Shown: positions 46,446-55,508 of the stretch, one piece after another
Layout of the letters: each line of letters opens with the position of its first letter
Position numbering within the stretch: position 1 is the first letter of the stretch
Notes under the pieces: generated by a model
Told to the model about the DNA's origin: nothing
The model's database searches: none
Seen by the model: only the letters and a program-made list of their open reading frames with translations
Translations under genes and position numbers: made by a program
DNA from: Leishmania donovani
Taxonomy: Eukaryota > Euglenozoa > Kinetoplastea > Trypanosomatida > Trypanosomatidae
Assembly: GCF_000227135.1 (NCBI RefSeq)
Contig: NC_018263.1
Span: forward strand, 2,000,368-2,064,367
Direction of reading: 5' to 3'
Length of the DNA: 64,000 bases

Positions 46446-49400
46446 CTAGCTTCGCGGGGTCGAGGTGTCGCGACCTGGTGTGCGCGGCGGTATGGCAGAC
46501 GCCGACCGCCGCGTTGGCAGACGCATTGCTGCGTGAATCTGATCTCTCAGCAGCGTGAAGCGTCGCACAATGGCGTCCTGATCGGCGAAGTACCTCATGG
46601 AGAGCTCGCGCGCCTGTTGATCGAGGTGGCTGTCAAGCTCGCGAAGACTCTCCTCCAGCTTGGAATCCTCCTGCAGTTTGAACTGCACACGGCGGCGCAG
46701 CTCCACAACCGTCTCCTCAGCAGCGACCTGCTCCTGAGACAGCTGGTGGTACTGCGTCGTCACGCATTGCCATTCAGCTGTGAGAGCGCGAGCACGCTCC
46801 TCTTGCTGGTTCAGTAATGCCTGCAGGCCGTGAACGATTGCTCTTTGCTCCCGTGCCTGACAATCCTCGAACGTCGTGGCTGAGTCGTGACGGTACGGCA
46901 TGGTCGCGTCCGCAATGGTGAGATCGCCGGTAGCGTCGGAGGACGTCACGTCCACCCGCCCACCGTGGCTGTGGATGGTCTCCACCAAGGCGTCCATGAA
47001 GGCGGGCAGGCGGCGAGCCCGATCGCCGTTCTGATCGCTGCTTTCTCGCAATGTTCTTAGACTAGCCAACACACCCTGAAGCCGTTCCGCGAAGGCGCCA
47101 GGGCGAAGAGTCGCAAACAAAACGCGCGCACTCCCCGATGTGTCTCGCAGCACATCGGAGACGACGAGATCGATGAACTCCGTCACGGAGGTACACTTGG
47201 CATTTACGACGGTGCTCACGAGATGGAGCGTCGCCGTCACAGTGTCGTCGAAGCGCAGCGACGTGACGCCGCTATTGTGAAGCGCACGCGCCGGCGCGTG
47301 TGGCGTGGCGGTCCCGTCACAGACAGCAGTAGTGGCATCACCTCCAAAGTGGCCGCGTAGTGCAGCGTACACAGCTTGCAGATCGTCGTGCGTGCGACGC
47401 AGTCGCTCGGCGGTGTCGATAATCATCTGAATCGCCTGCCTCGTCTCCGCTTCGCTTGCGAGGAACTCAACGGCGTCAGCTGAAAAGACTTCCACCTCGC
47501 CACAGCCGCCGCGGTCTGCGGGTTCGTCTACCAGCTGAGGAAGGAGAGCTGTGCGAAACGCATGCCACAGGGTCGACAGTCTTGTGGTGTTCCTCAGGTT
47601 CGCCTCCTCGCGGTCGCGCGCCTCAGCCCTCCAGGCAAGCAGCTGCGCCTTTGCAGCATCGCACTCCTCCGCTCTGCAGGCGAGTGCATCAGCAAGGTAC
47701 GCAATTCCATCCAAGCAGTCCGCCGGCGTACCTTTGTCGAGTCGCCGCGACTCCGCCTCACCCAGCACGGCCGCTGCTCGGCGGTCCACAGTTGAAATGG
47801 TGTCGTGGACGTGTCGCTCTAGCTGGGCCATACGCCGCTGCAGCATGCCATGTGTCTCTTCTAGCGAAGCCAGGGACGGCCTTGCCACGCCGCACTCCTC
47901 CGCTACCCCACACAACCTGCCATGGAGACTTTCGGCATCGCTGCGCAGATCTCCGCCGCCAGCTATCAGCTGATTCATGTTGCCTTGCTGACGCTCTACA
48001 AGCTGCACGGCAGCGTGCATGGCAAGCGCAACATCTTCCAGTGATTCAAGGTCGCACTCGCGCGAGGCCATCACCGCCGTCACAGCTGCCTTCAGCGGCC
48101 CTGAGGACATCATGAGGGCGTTGAGGCGCTGCAGCAGGTTGCCTTCTCGGGCCTCCGCCTCCAGCACCGCAGCCTTGAGTTCAACCATGCGGGACTGCAG
48201 GATTGTCATCTCCACACGTAGCTCCGCCGCATCGCTCGTCTGGCGCCCGCCCTCCTCGACTGCCGCCTGTACCGCGTGCACCACGGCTGCCCACTGCTTT
48301 TCACTTACAGCCGCGGCAGCTGACGCGGCCGAGGGCACCAATTCGGCGGATAAGCACAATGCCGTCACCATACCGGCGTACGCCTCCGCCGCGGTCTTCG
48401 CCGAAGCCTTCAGTGTCTGTATCTCGTCCGCCTCCTGACGCTCATAGCGACGGACCGTCTCCTTCAGCGTTTCGACATTACCCTCAGCAGCGGCGCACTG
48501 CCTCTGCAGCTCTGCAAACGCGGCGGCAGCGTCACAAGCGTCCTTCTCCAAGCGGCACCGGGCCGCGGCGTCTGCGGCAGCAGTACGCACGAGCTGCCCG
48601 GATGCCTCCGCGAGGCGCGGCAAGCAGGAGGCATCCCGCAGAGAGGCTTCCTCATGGGGGAAAAGAAGGGAGCCAAGAGCCTCAATAGCGTCAAAGACAT
48701 GCTCAAGGTGTGCCTCCAACTCTGTCGACCTGCTTCGCGCAATATCGAGTTCCGCCTGTACCTCCGCAAGCGCCTGCTCATAAACCGCTTTCGCAGCGTC
48801 CAAGTCTCTGCGCAGCACAGCGCACGTCGCCGTCAAGCGCCCGTGCGCTTGAACAACACGAGGGACGAGTACGGCCTCCTGCTCCAAGATATTCAACGTC
48901 TCTGGTTTAAAGCGCGTCGGCGCAGCAGCGCATGACGCGTCACCCTCGCTCTCGACGAGCGCTCTACAACAGTCTTCCTGAACGGACACCAAACCAGACG
49001 CAGTGATAGCCAATGGCTCTTGCGCTGCGAGGATGGAGCAGTGCTGAGCTGTCTTTTGCGCGCATTGCGCCTCGGTCGTAGCTGCCCGCGCGAGTACCCT
49101 TTCCACCAGGAAGCCCAGTTCTCGGAGTTGCGGATCGCACAGCACATGGAGACGACTCGTAGCTTCCTCAGCAACCATTATCGAACGCGCGGCGCGTTCT
49201 TCTGCGAGTAGTACCTCGACGCTCAGAGTGCAAACTAGCCCCTGCAGTTTTAGAGCCTCCACCTCTCGCAGCTCCACCCCATCCCGCTGCAATTCAGCCG
49301 CCCGATCGCCCAGTGAAAAGGGCGCATCCTCCAACGACGGCCTCTGCGCTGATGCGGCGCCAAAAGCGCTGCTTAACTCGCACTCTGGCGCCGTCAGCCT

Positions 49401-52400
49401 CGCGCACTCCTTCGCGTACGCCATGCATTTCGCCAAAAAGTTAGGGGACTGCGTAGAACGAAAAGTCGAGGTGTCCGAGAAGACAGCCGATGCTTCCTGC
49501 AGCAGTGTTCTGAGGGCGTCGAGCTCGTGGTCGCGGTGCTTTTGCTCCTCGGCAGCCAACTGAGACGCCGCACGAAGACTCGCCACCTCCTCCACCACAG
49601 CCGCGACGAGAGTTGGTAGGCAACACTCGGTGCTCGACAGACAATCCTGCAAAGACTCGCGCAAGTCCTCAAGGAGTCGAGTGGTATCCGTCGTGTATTT
49701 CGAAACATGCTCGGCAGCGGATACAAGAGAGTGCAACATTGATGGCTGTGAAGCCGGCGAAACGCAGGAAGGATGGCCCGCCATCAAACTGTGGTCACCA
49801 GGAACGGCAACAGCAACCCCGGCGGAAGACAAGGCACTACAAAGCGTCTGCGTCACCCGCGCGACGGAGCTGTACCACTCTTCGCCTGTGCATAAAGTAC
49901 CATTCGCAGCAGCGCGGTCACCGCATTCCTCTATTACAGCATACACAGTGTCTGCAAGCTTGTTGGGCGCTGTGCCCCGGCCCACATCCGTCGTGGATAC
50001 CGCGTCTGCGGCCGTGACAGCGGGGCACTCTTCCGCGGATGATGCCGTTCCATGTCGCGCTGCAGTATCCAACGCCCTCTCTGGTGGTGCTTCAAGGAGC
50101 AGCTGGCAGGCCTGGCCCATCGCCCCGAGAAGCGCCTCACGGGTAGCTTCCTCGGCGCAGGGGTCTGACACCGCAGCCCCCAGCAAGTGCTCTGCCTCTG
50201 TAAGTTCACGACGCATACTTGACCCGTGCGCGGGGAGATCGGCAAGAGCGGTACCCGGAAGTGGACGGTCCACCCCTGCCACGATGGCACGTAGCAGCCG
50301 CAGCTCGATTGCCGACGGAACCATCATCGCCGCCCAATCCTGCACTATCTCGCTGCGGAGACGCGACTCCTTGAACTCAAGAGATTTCGTCTTGTACTCA
50401 AGGCTGTAAGAGGAGACGATGCGCATCACGTCCTCGAGAGACCGCACTTGCCCCGCCGCCTCAAGCAGCACACCGGCATCCATGACTTGAGATGAGTCGC
50501 GCACCTCGGTGTCGTTGAGACGATCCTGCATGGCGTCCATGCGCGGCTGTACAAGGTACATCTCCTCTCCCAGTCGTTCGCCCATGCCTGTCGGGGCTCT
50601 TGCGCCGGACTCAGACGCAGCCCGTTCTCGCAAGCCAAAATCGAGAGTCTCCTCGAGTGCACGAGCGGCGACGAGCTGCATTTGCGTTGTAGACTGCCCG
50701 AGGGCTGCACGCGCCGCTTCCATCGTCGCCATCGGCTTCTGATATTCATTTACTTGAGCCTGCATTTTTTCAAGGCTGTGCTCGCCGGTCGTGACGGATG
50801 CACGCAAATCTTCCCGATCAAGTGCCATTCGACCTTCCGTCGCCTCAGCCCAATGGTGCTCAGCAGCGCGCCGCTTGCAAGCATCCAGAATGCCCGAAAG
50901 ACGGCCTTGAAGCTCCTCCTGGGTCTTAGCTGAGGCTGACAGTGAAATGGCTTGCCGCACAGGTGAAAGCACCTCGGCGTTATCAACGTTCTGTGATTCG
51001 GAGCCGTTTTGTGCCCTCACGGTGGCACCAACATCCTCAGCGAACTTGCTGAGCACTTCGACGACAGCATCCCACGGCTGCTGCTGCTGCGCTACATCTG
51101 CCAGAGGAACTGCTTCCTCCTTTTGCTCGTTTCTGCGCGCGAGCTCCCCAGCCTCGAATACCTCACTTAGTGCGAACAACTGGTCTTGCATCGATCTCCT
51201 AGCCTTTGCGTTCCCTTCCTCACCGCATTGACGCACATGTAAGTGATGAAGCTGACACCGCTCCATGTGCTTGATGCGGGCTCGCACGGCCTCTGTCGCT
51301 GCAGCCAGCATTTCGAAAGAGGACGAGGCGTCGGCTGTATTCGCCGCGATGCTTGCAAGCGGGGTTAGTACCGCCAAAGTGTGCTCCATGCTTTGGGCGT
51401 AATCGTGCAAGATACTACTCGTGAGAACCGTGATGTCTCTGAGAGCAGACTTCGCCTCATCGCACGTCAGCGACGTCGCCGTAGCCGGAAGAGAGCCCAC
51501 TCTGCCTGGGGTGGTGACGGAAATAGCGCTACGCAAGGACCCGCAGCAAGCACCCACCGTGCCGGCGAGATCGTTTCGTTGTTGCGTAACAGCAGCCAGT
51601 TCATCCTCAACAGAGGCAGAGCGACGAGAATGCAACCGCTCCGAGCATGCCTGCGCCGCGAGTCGGGGCAACTGACTGTATTCCGCGAAGGACGGGTTGT
51701 CACAGTGGCTAACAGGGGCGCCGTGCACCCCCGTACCGCCACTAGAGGCGATGAGAATTCGATAAGTCGCCTTTACAATGTTCGTCAGCTCCCCTTGCCA
51801 GTGTACGGCTTCAGAAACCGAGGCAGCTAGGCCGCGGCAGGCCACACGCAGACCCCATTCCACTGGCAGAGTGGACTGAGGCTGCGATGGCGACGCATTT
51901 TCCACACACGCAGCACGCGGCAGCGCCTTTCGCAAGGCCTCCACGCTCTCATTCACCGCTGTGCCACACTCCTTTACTAACGCTTTCATTGAGGAGAACG
52001 ATTCACGCAGCGCCAGAGCTTCGGAATCTAAGCACTGTAGCGCTTGGAAGCTATTTCGCAGCGTCTCTGCAAGAAACGGAACCGATGCGTCATCCCGATG
52101 ATAGCATTCGCCGGTGCCCTCACGCTCTCGCACAAAGTCGCTAAGCTTTATTAACGGAACGCGAACCCTTACATCCTCGTACCAAAAAACCTTCTCCTGA
52201 GCTTCTCTAGCAAATGCGCGTAAACTGTTAAGCTCCGCCAACAGTGCCCGCACCCGTCTAACCACTTCATCAGCACTACCACCCACCATCCCTCGAATCT
52301 CCAGCATCTTCTCAGCCTCCGATGACGCGATCGCCACATAAGGACAAATACCAAAACAACCCACAACACATCTATAACGTGATTCCAACTCCTCAGCTTC

Positions 52401-55400
52401 CAACGCCCTCAAACACATCTGCCACCCATAAAGAAAACGCTCGGTCACCCAATCACGCAGCTTCGCGTCGCGGTCCGCCTGCAGCTGCTGCTGCTCGGCG
52501 CTCGCCGCCTCCAGGCGCTCCTCCATCGCCTGCAGGCGCTCCTCCGCCGCGGCGACCTCGGCGCGCAGTGCACGCTCGCGCTCCGCGGCATCGGCGGCCG
52601 CGCGCGCAATCGCCTCCGCGACAGACGGCGACGCCGGCGCGTCCGCACCCAACGCAGCAAGCGGGGAGTTTGCGTGGCTGCTGAATAGCGGGGTGTTGTT
52701 ATCTTGGAACGTTGCTATGAGCGCGCTGAGGGATCTCTCTTCTTGCTCTTTATGCTGAAGCTGCTGTTCCAGTTGTGCGGACTTTTTCTCAAGGTCTTGA
52801 ATGTAAGTAGCGATGGGGACGCCTCCGCTACGGATTTTTAGCTTGGAGTAGAGAGCCGCATTGGTGCACAGCGTTTCTATAAAGGGCGGTAGTTGATCGA
52901 GCTCCTCCATGGTTGGAGGTGAGGAAAACGAGAGAGCCATGCGTTCTGACGATTGCTGGTGGCCGCTGTCGTGAAAGCTTCCCGCCCCATGAATGAGCAG
53001 GTGTTCCTCCAGGATGCCCCACAACTTTCTAAACTGCTCGTGCTCGTTCCTCATAAGTCGGAGGACATCCACGTGAGTGTCATCCGTGTCTGATTTGGTA
53101 GCTGTGTAAATGGTGGATGTCTGCTGCAAGAGTGCGTGATAGGCGTGGACAACATTGGTTATCATCTCGAGAACTGAGCCGTCGGACACAGAAGTTGAGG
53201 AAAGAGGTACGACAGCTTCAAGCGCCCAATCGTAGAAAGCCTGCAGTCGCTGGGACACGACAGCGGCTTCGAGAACGGTCTCCTTCGGGGTCGTTGTGAG
53301 AAGCGTCGTCAGTTTATGGAGTGCTTTGTGACCCTCGGCGAACAACGGCGTCACGGTTTCGGTGCTCTCAAGGGCGCCTGCAGGCCCAGTAGGAGTGTGC
53401 GGCTGCGTTGATTGAAGTTTCTGCGCTATGCCGGCCTTCACTGCAGTATTGGTTGCCAGCGAAGAGGCGGGAAGCAGCAGTGCTCCTCGCGGGATGGCAG
53501 ATTGCAGTGCTGACAGCTTTGCCTGCAGTATGGCGACGTCCTTCTCCCACGCCTCCCCGGCTGCGAGAAAGTTGCACTTGAGGTTGGCAATCTCTTCATC
53601 ACGCTCCTGTCTTAGCACCTCCAACTCCTTCACCACCTCCTCTAGCTCGCGTTGCCTCTCGCGGGCAGCAGCGCGCTCCTGCTCGAGGGCGTGGATCGCC
53701 TCCAAGTGAGCGGCAGAGATTACCAGCTTCTGCACGCCACTAGACGCAGACAAATGACTCGAGCAACAGGCCTCGCTCATGCCGCCGAATGAGCCACTCG
53801 CTCCCAAAGATGCCTCGGCGGGCGTCGAATTGTCTAGAGACACCTCGCCGCGCAGTGCTCTGAGAAACAGGTTCCGCAGAGACGCGTATTCGCGGTACTG
53901 TGACCGCAGCATGTCATGCGCTACGTCACTATACGAGAAGACCAGCTCTTCGAGCCTGCGAGAGAGCTGCTTTGTGTGGCGGCTTGCGTCGAAGTGCTTC
54001 TGCTGCAACGTTTCCACCTCCAATTCTTTTTGGTTGAGTACCCTGCGAAGCTCATTCAGCTCCAGGGGCACGCTTGTTGCCGAAGAGACCGTGGTGGGGA
54101 TTATGCTTGTGGCCAGAGACTCCTTGAGGGTAGACACATCCGCGGTGGCGCGGGCGAGTTCGTCGATAAGAACGGCAACGGTTGTCTCCACACGCTGCGG
54201 AAGGGCCGCCCGCTCCTGCTGTTCTGCTTTTTCGCGGTTCCATTCCTGTGACAGAGGAAGGACGCTTGTGTGCACCTTCTCCCTAAAGCTCCGTACCGCA
54301 TTTACACAGGCGCTCTCCAGCTTTGCAAGGTCGGCGGCCGCTGCACCGGCGTTGGCCTCCGTCTTGTCTCCTCGTTGTGCCGCGACGCTATCGGCTGGCT
54401 CTGCTGGTGTCGGCATCTTCCTCAGACGCTCTACGTAGGCATTGAGTGCGTCAGGCGATATCTTTGTCGTCTTCAGCTCCCTGCCTTCTACTAGTGCTCC
54501 CACCTCAGCCGCAAACGCCTGAAACTGCTCCAGCTCCACCTGCAGATTGCTCGCCAGCGAATGCATCTCGTCGGAGCCCGTCTCCATCATTCCCTTTGTT
54601 GCCGCACAGGGATGGATGCTGCTCGGGGCGATCGACGGCGAAGAGAGCAGGGACGACGGCCCCGCAGCAGCGCCCCTGGTAGAATGAGCTGGTACCACCT
54701 TCATCGAAGGACGCATGTCTTGCTCGATGGCGTGCAGCACGGACTCTACGTGAACGTCCCAGTCGAGCCCGCCACAGCTCGCCGGCGTGTCGAAGACGTC
54801 AGCGTTTTCGACCTGCAAGGACGGATTCGACAAGTGAGCAAAGTCGTTAACCAGCGCCACACATCGATTTTTCCACAGGTCGAGCGAGCGACGACCCACG
54901 GCGCTGCCGCCGCCGAGGTCTCGCCCTTCGTAGTCGTCGTCGTCACTCGAGGTGGTGTCGTCATGATCTCGCGCACCACCTGCAGGCGCCTGTGCCCTCA
55001 GGGTCTTCTTGTCGCGGCCTTCCACAAACCCTTCGTGGACAGGCGGGCACTCATAGAGCTCCGCAAATTTTCGCCAAATTGAAAAGTCCTGATGGTCATC
55101 TGTGCAGAGCACGATGCGCTCGCGCTTGCCCAGCGACACGGTGCCAGGGATCGTGTTGTCGCGCAGAAACTCCAATACAAGATAGTAGTATGTCGCTGCG
55201 AGCGGGTCCTTGCGGGCGCCGCGTCGCAGGGTGGCGGCGGTGGTGCTCGCTGCCAGCTCGCGCCCTGGCAGCTTAGGGTGATGAGTAAACCACGCGACGC
55301 GCTTCATGCTACGGAAGGCGATTTGCTTGATCTGCTTACTCTGCTCACTACGGGAGGAGTAGGCGCAAAAGCGGTCTTTTTCGATGGTGATGAAGTTCTT

Positions 55401-55508
55401 GAGCCCGCGGCCAGCCCCAACCTTCAACGGACCGGCGCTGTCAGCGCACAACCACATCTCCCCTGTGATGCTGACGGGTGCATCACTCATCTCCTCCATA
55501 AACGACAT
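46446..55508 (-). CDS. Giant coiled-coil protein with N-terminal PH-like domain, kinetoplastid hypothetical
   Basis: This encodes 3020 residues, the largest gene in the window. The first 160 residues look like a pleckstrin-homology fold: a strand at GEMWLCAD, a strand pair at KNFITIEKDRFCAYSS, basic connecting strands, YYYLVLEFLRD, RIVLCTDD, and the closing amphipathic helix DFSIWRKFAELYE with its conserved Trp. An acidic low-complexity linker follows (TTSSDDDDYEG). From about residue 300 to near the end are long coiled-coil stretches rich in Glu, Ala, Leu and Arg (EELVFSYSDVAHDMLRSQY, REVAAAEERLQAMEERLEAA). The last 20 residues are basic, Ser/Thr/Pro-rich and disordered (AIPPRTPGRDTSTPRS). 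No motor, kinase or WD40 domain is seen. By analogy with other huge trypanosomatid coiled-coil proteins, a cytoskeletal location such as flagellar attachment zone, basal body or flagellum is plausible but not shown. ATGs at 55508, 55499 and 55490 are all in frame; the first is used. Confidence 0.82.
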   Translation of the reverse strand: MSFMEEMSDAPVSITGEMWLCADSAGPLKVGAGRGLKNFITIEKDRFCAYSSRSEQSKQIKQIAFRSMKRVAWFTHHPKLPGRELAASTTAATLRRGARKDPLAATYYYLVLEFLRDNTIPGTVSLGKRERIVLCTDDHQDFSIWRKFAELYECPPVHEGFVEGRDKKTLRAQAPAGGARDHDDTTSSDDDDYEGRDLGGGSAVGRRSLDLWKNRCVALVNDFAHLSNPSLQVENADVFDTPASCGGLDWDVHVESVLHAIEQDMRPSMKVVPAHSTRGAAAGPSSLLSSPSIAPSSIHPCAATKGMMETGSDEMHSLASNLQVELEQFQAFAAEVGALVEGRELKTTKISPDALNAYVERLRKMPTPAEPADSVAAQRGDKTEANAGAAAADLAKLESACVNAVRSFREKVHTSVLPLSQEWNREKAEQQERAALPQRVETTVAVLIDELARATADVSTLKESLATSIIPTTVSSATSVPLELNELRRVLNQKELEVETLQQKHFDASRHTKQLSRRLEELVFSYSDVAHDMLRSQYREYASLRNLFLRALRGEVSLDNSTPAEASLGASGSFGGMSEACCSSHLSASSGVQKLVISAAHLEAIHALEQERAAARERQRELEEVVKELEVLRQERDEEIANLKCNFLAAGEAWEKDVAILQAKLSALQSAIPRGALLLPASSLATNTAVKAGIAQKLQSTQPHTPTGPAGALESTETVTPLFAEGHKALHKLTTLLTTTPKETVLEAAVVSQRLQAFYDWALEAVVPLSSTSVSDGSVLEMITNVVHAYHALLQQTSTIYTATKSDTDDTHVDVLRLMRNEHEQFRKLWGILEEHLLIHGAGSFHDSGHQQSSERMALSFSSPPTMEELDQLPPFIETLCTNAALYSKLKIRSGGVPIATYIQDLEKKSAQLEQQLQHKEQEERSLSALIATFQDNNTPLFSSHANSPLAALGADAPASPSVAEAIARAAADAAERERALRAEVAAAEERLQAMEERLEAASAEQQQLQADRDAKLRDWVTERFLYGWQMCLRALEAEELESRYRCVVGCFGICPYVAIASSEAEKMLEIRGMVGGSADEVVRRVRALLAELNSLRAFAREAQEKVFWYEDVRVRVPLIKLSDFVREREGTGECYHRDDASVPFLAETLRNSFQALQCLDSEALALRESFSSMKALVKECGTAVNESVEALRKALPRAACVENASPSQPQSTLPVEWGLRVACRGLAASVSEAVHWQGELTNIVKATYRILIASSGGTGVHGAPVSHCDNPSFAEYSQLPRLAAQACSERLHSRRSASVEDELAAVTQQRNDLAGTVGACCGSLRSAISVTTPGRVGSLPATATSLTCDEAKSALRDITVLTSSILHDYAQSMEHTLAVLTPLASIAANTADASSSFEMLAAATEAVRARIKHMERCQLHHLHVRQCGEEGNAKARRSMQDQLFALSEVFEAGELARRNEQKEEAVPLADVAQQQQPWDAVVEVLSKFAEDVGATVRAQNGSESQNVDNAEVLSPVRQAISLSASAKTQEELQGRLSGILDACKRRAAEHHWAEATEGRMALDREDLRASVTTGEHSLEKMQAQVNEYQKPMATMEAARAALGQSTTQMQLVAARALEETLDFGLRERAASESGARAPTGMGERLGEEMYLVQPRMDAMQDRLNDTEVRDSSQVMDAGVLLEAAGQVRSLEDVMRIVSSYSLEYKTKSLEFKESRLRSEIVQDWAAMMVPSAIELRLLRAIVAGVDRPLPGTALADLPAHGSSMRRELTEAEHLLGAAVSDPCAEEATREALLGAMGQACQLLLEAPPERALDTAARHGTASSAEECPAVTAADAVSTTDVGRGTAPNKLADTVYAVIEECGDRAAANGTLCTGEEWYSSVARVTQTLCSALSSAGVAVAVPGDHSLMAGHPSCVSPASQPSMLHSLVSAAEHVSKYTTDTTRLLEDLRESLQDCLSSTECCLPTLVAAVVEEVASLRAASQLAAEEQKHRDHELDALRTLLQEASAVFSDTSTFRSTQSPNFLAKCMAYAKECARLTAPECELSSAFGAASAQRPSLEDAPFSLGDRAAELQRDGVELREVEALKLQGLVCTLSVEVLLAEERAARSIMVAEEATSRLHVLCDPQLRELGFLVERVLARAATTEAQCAQKTAQHCSILAAQEPLAITASGLVSVQEDCCRALVESEGDASCAAAPTRFKPETLNILEQEAVLVPRVVQAHGRLTATCAVLRRDLDAAKAVYEQALAEVQAELDIARSRSTELEAHLEHVFDAIEALGSLLFPHEEASLRDASCLPRLAEASGQLVRTAAADAAARCRLEKDACDAAAAFAELQRQCAAAEGNVETLKETVRRYERQEADEIQTLKASAKTAAEAYAGMVTALCLSAELVPSAASAAAAVSEKQWAAVVHAVQAAVEEGGRQTSDAAELRVEMTILQSRMVELKAAVLEAEAREGNLLQRLNALMMSSGPLKAAVTAVMASRECDLESLEDVALAMHAAVQLVERQQGNMNQLIAGGGDLRSDAESLHGRLCGVAEECGVARPSLASLEETHGMLQRRMAQLERHVHDTISTVDRRAAAVLGEAESRRLDKGTPADCLDGIAYLADALACRAEECDAAKAQLLAWRAEARDREEANLRNTTRLSTLWHAFRTALLPQLVDEPADRGGCGEVEVFSADAVEFLASEAETRQAIQMIIDTAERLRRTHDDLQAVYAALRGHFGGDATTAVCDGTATPHAPARALHNSGVTSLRFDDTVTATLHLVSTVVNAKCTSVTEFIDLVVSDVLRDTSGSARVLFATLRPGAFAERLQGVLASLRTLRESSDQNGDRARRLPAFMDALVETIHSHGGRVDVTSSDATGDLTIADATMPYRHDSATTFEDCQAREQRAIVHGLQALLNQQEERARALTAEWQCVTTQYHQLSQEQVAAEETVVELRRRVQFKLQEDSKLEESLRELDSHLDQQARELSMRYFADQDAIVRRFTLLRDQIHAAMRLPTRRSASAIPPRTPGRDTSTPRS
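52170..52440 (-). other. Compositionally distinct segment inside the giant coiled-coil gene
   Basis: The coding strand here is poor in C and uses many T- and G-ending codons. In 52261-52440 I count 18 G on the plus strand, so only 18 C among 180 coding-strand bases. The encoded protein (YGWQMCLRALEAEELESRYR, then CVVGCFGICPYVAIASSEAE) contains Cys, Tyr, Phe and Gly and breaks the coiled-coil pattern on both sides. The frame is intact across it. Confidence 0.55.
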
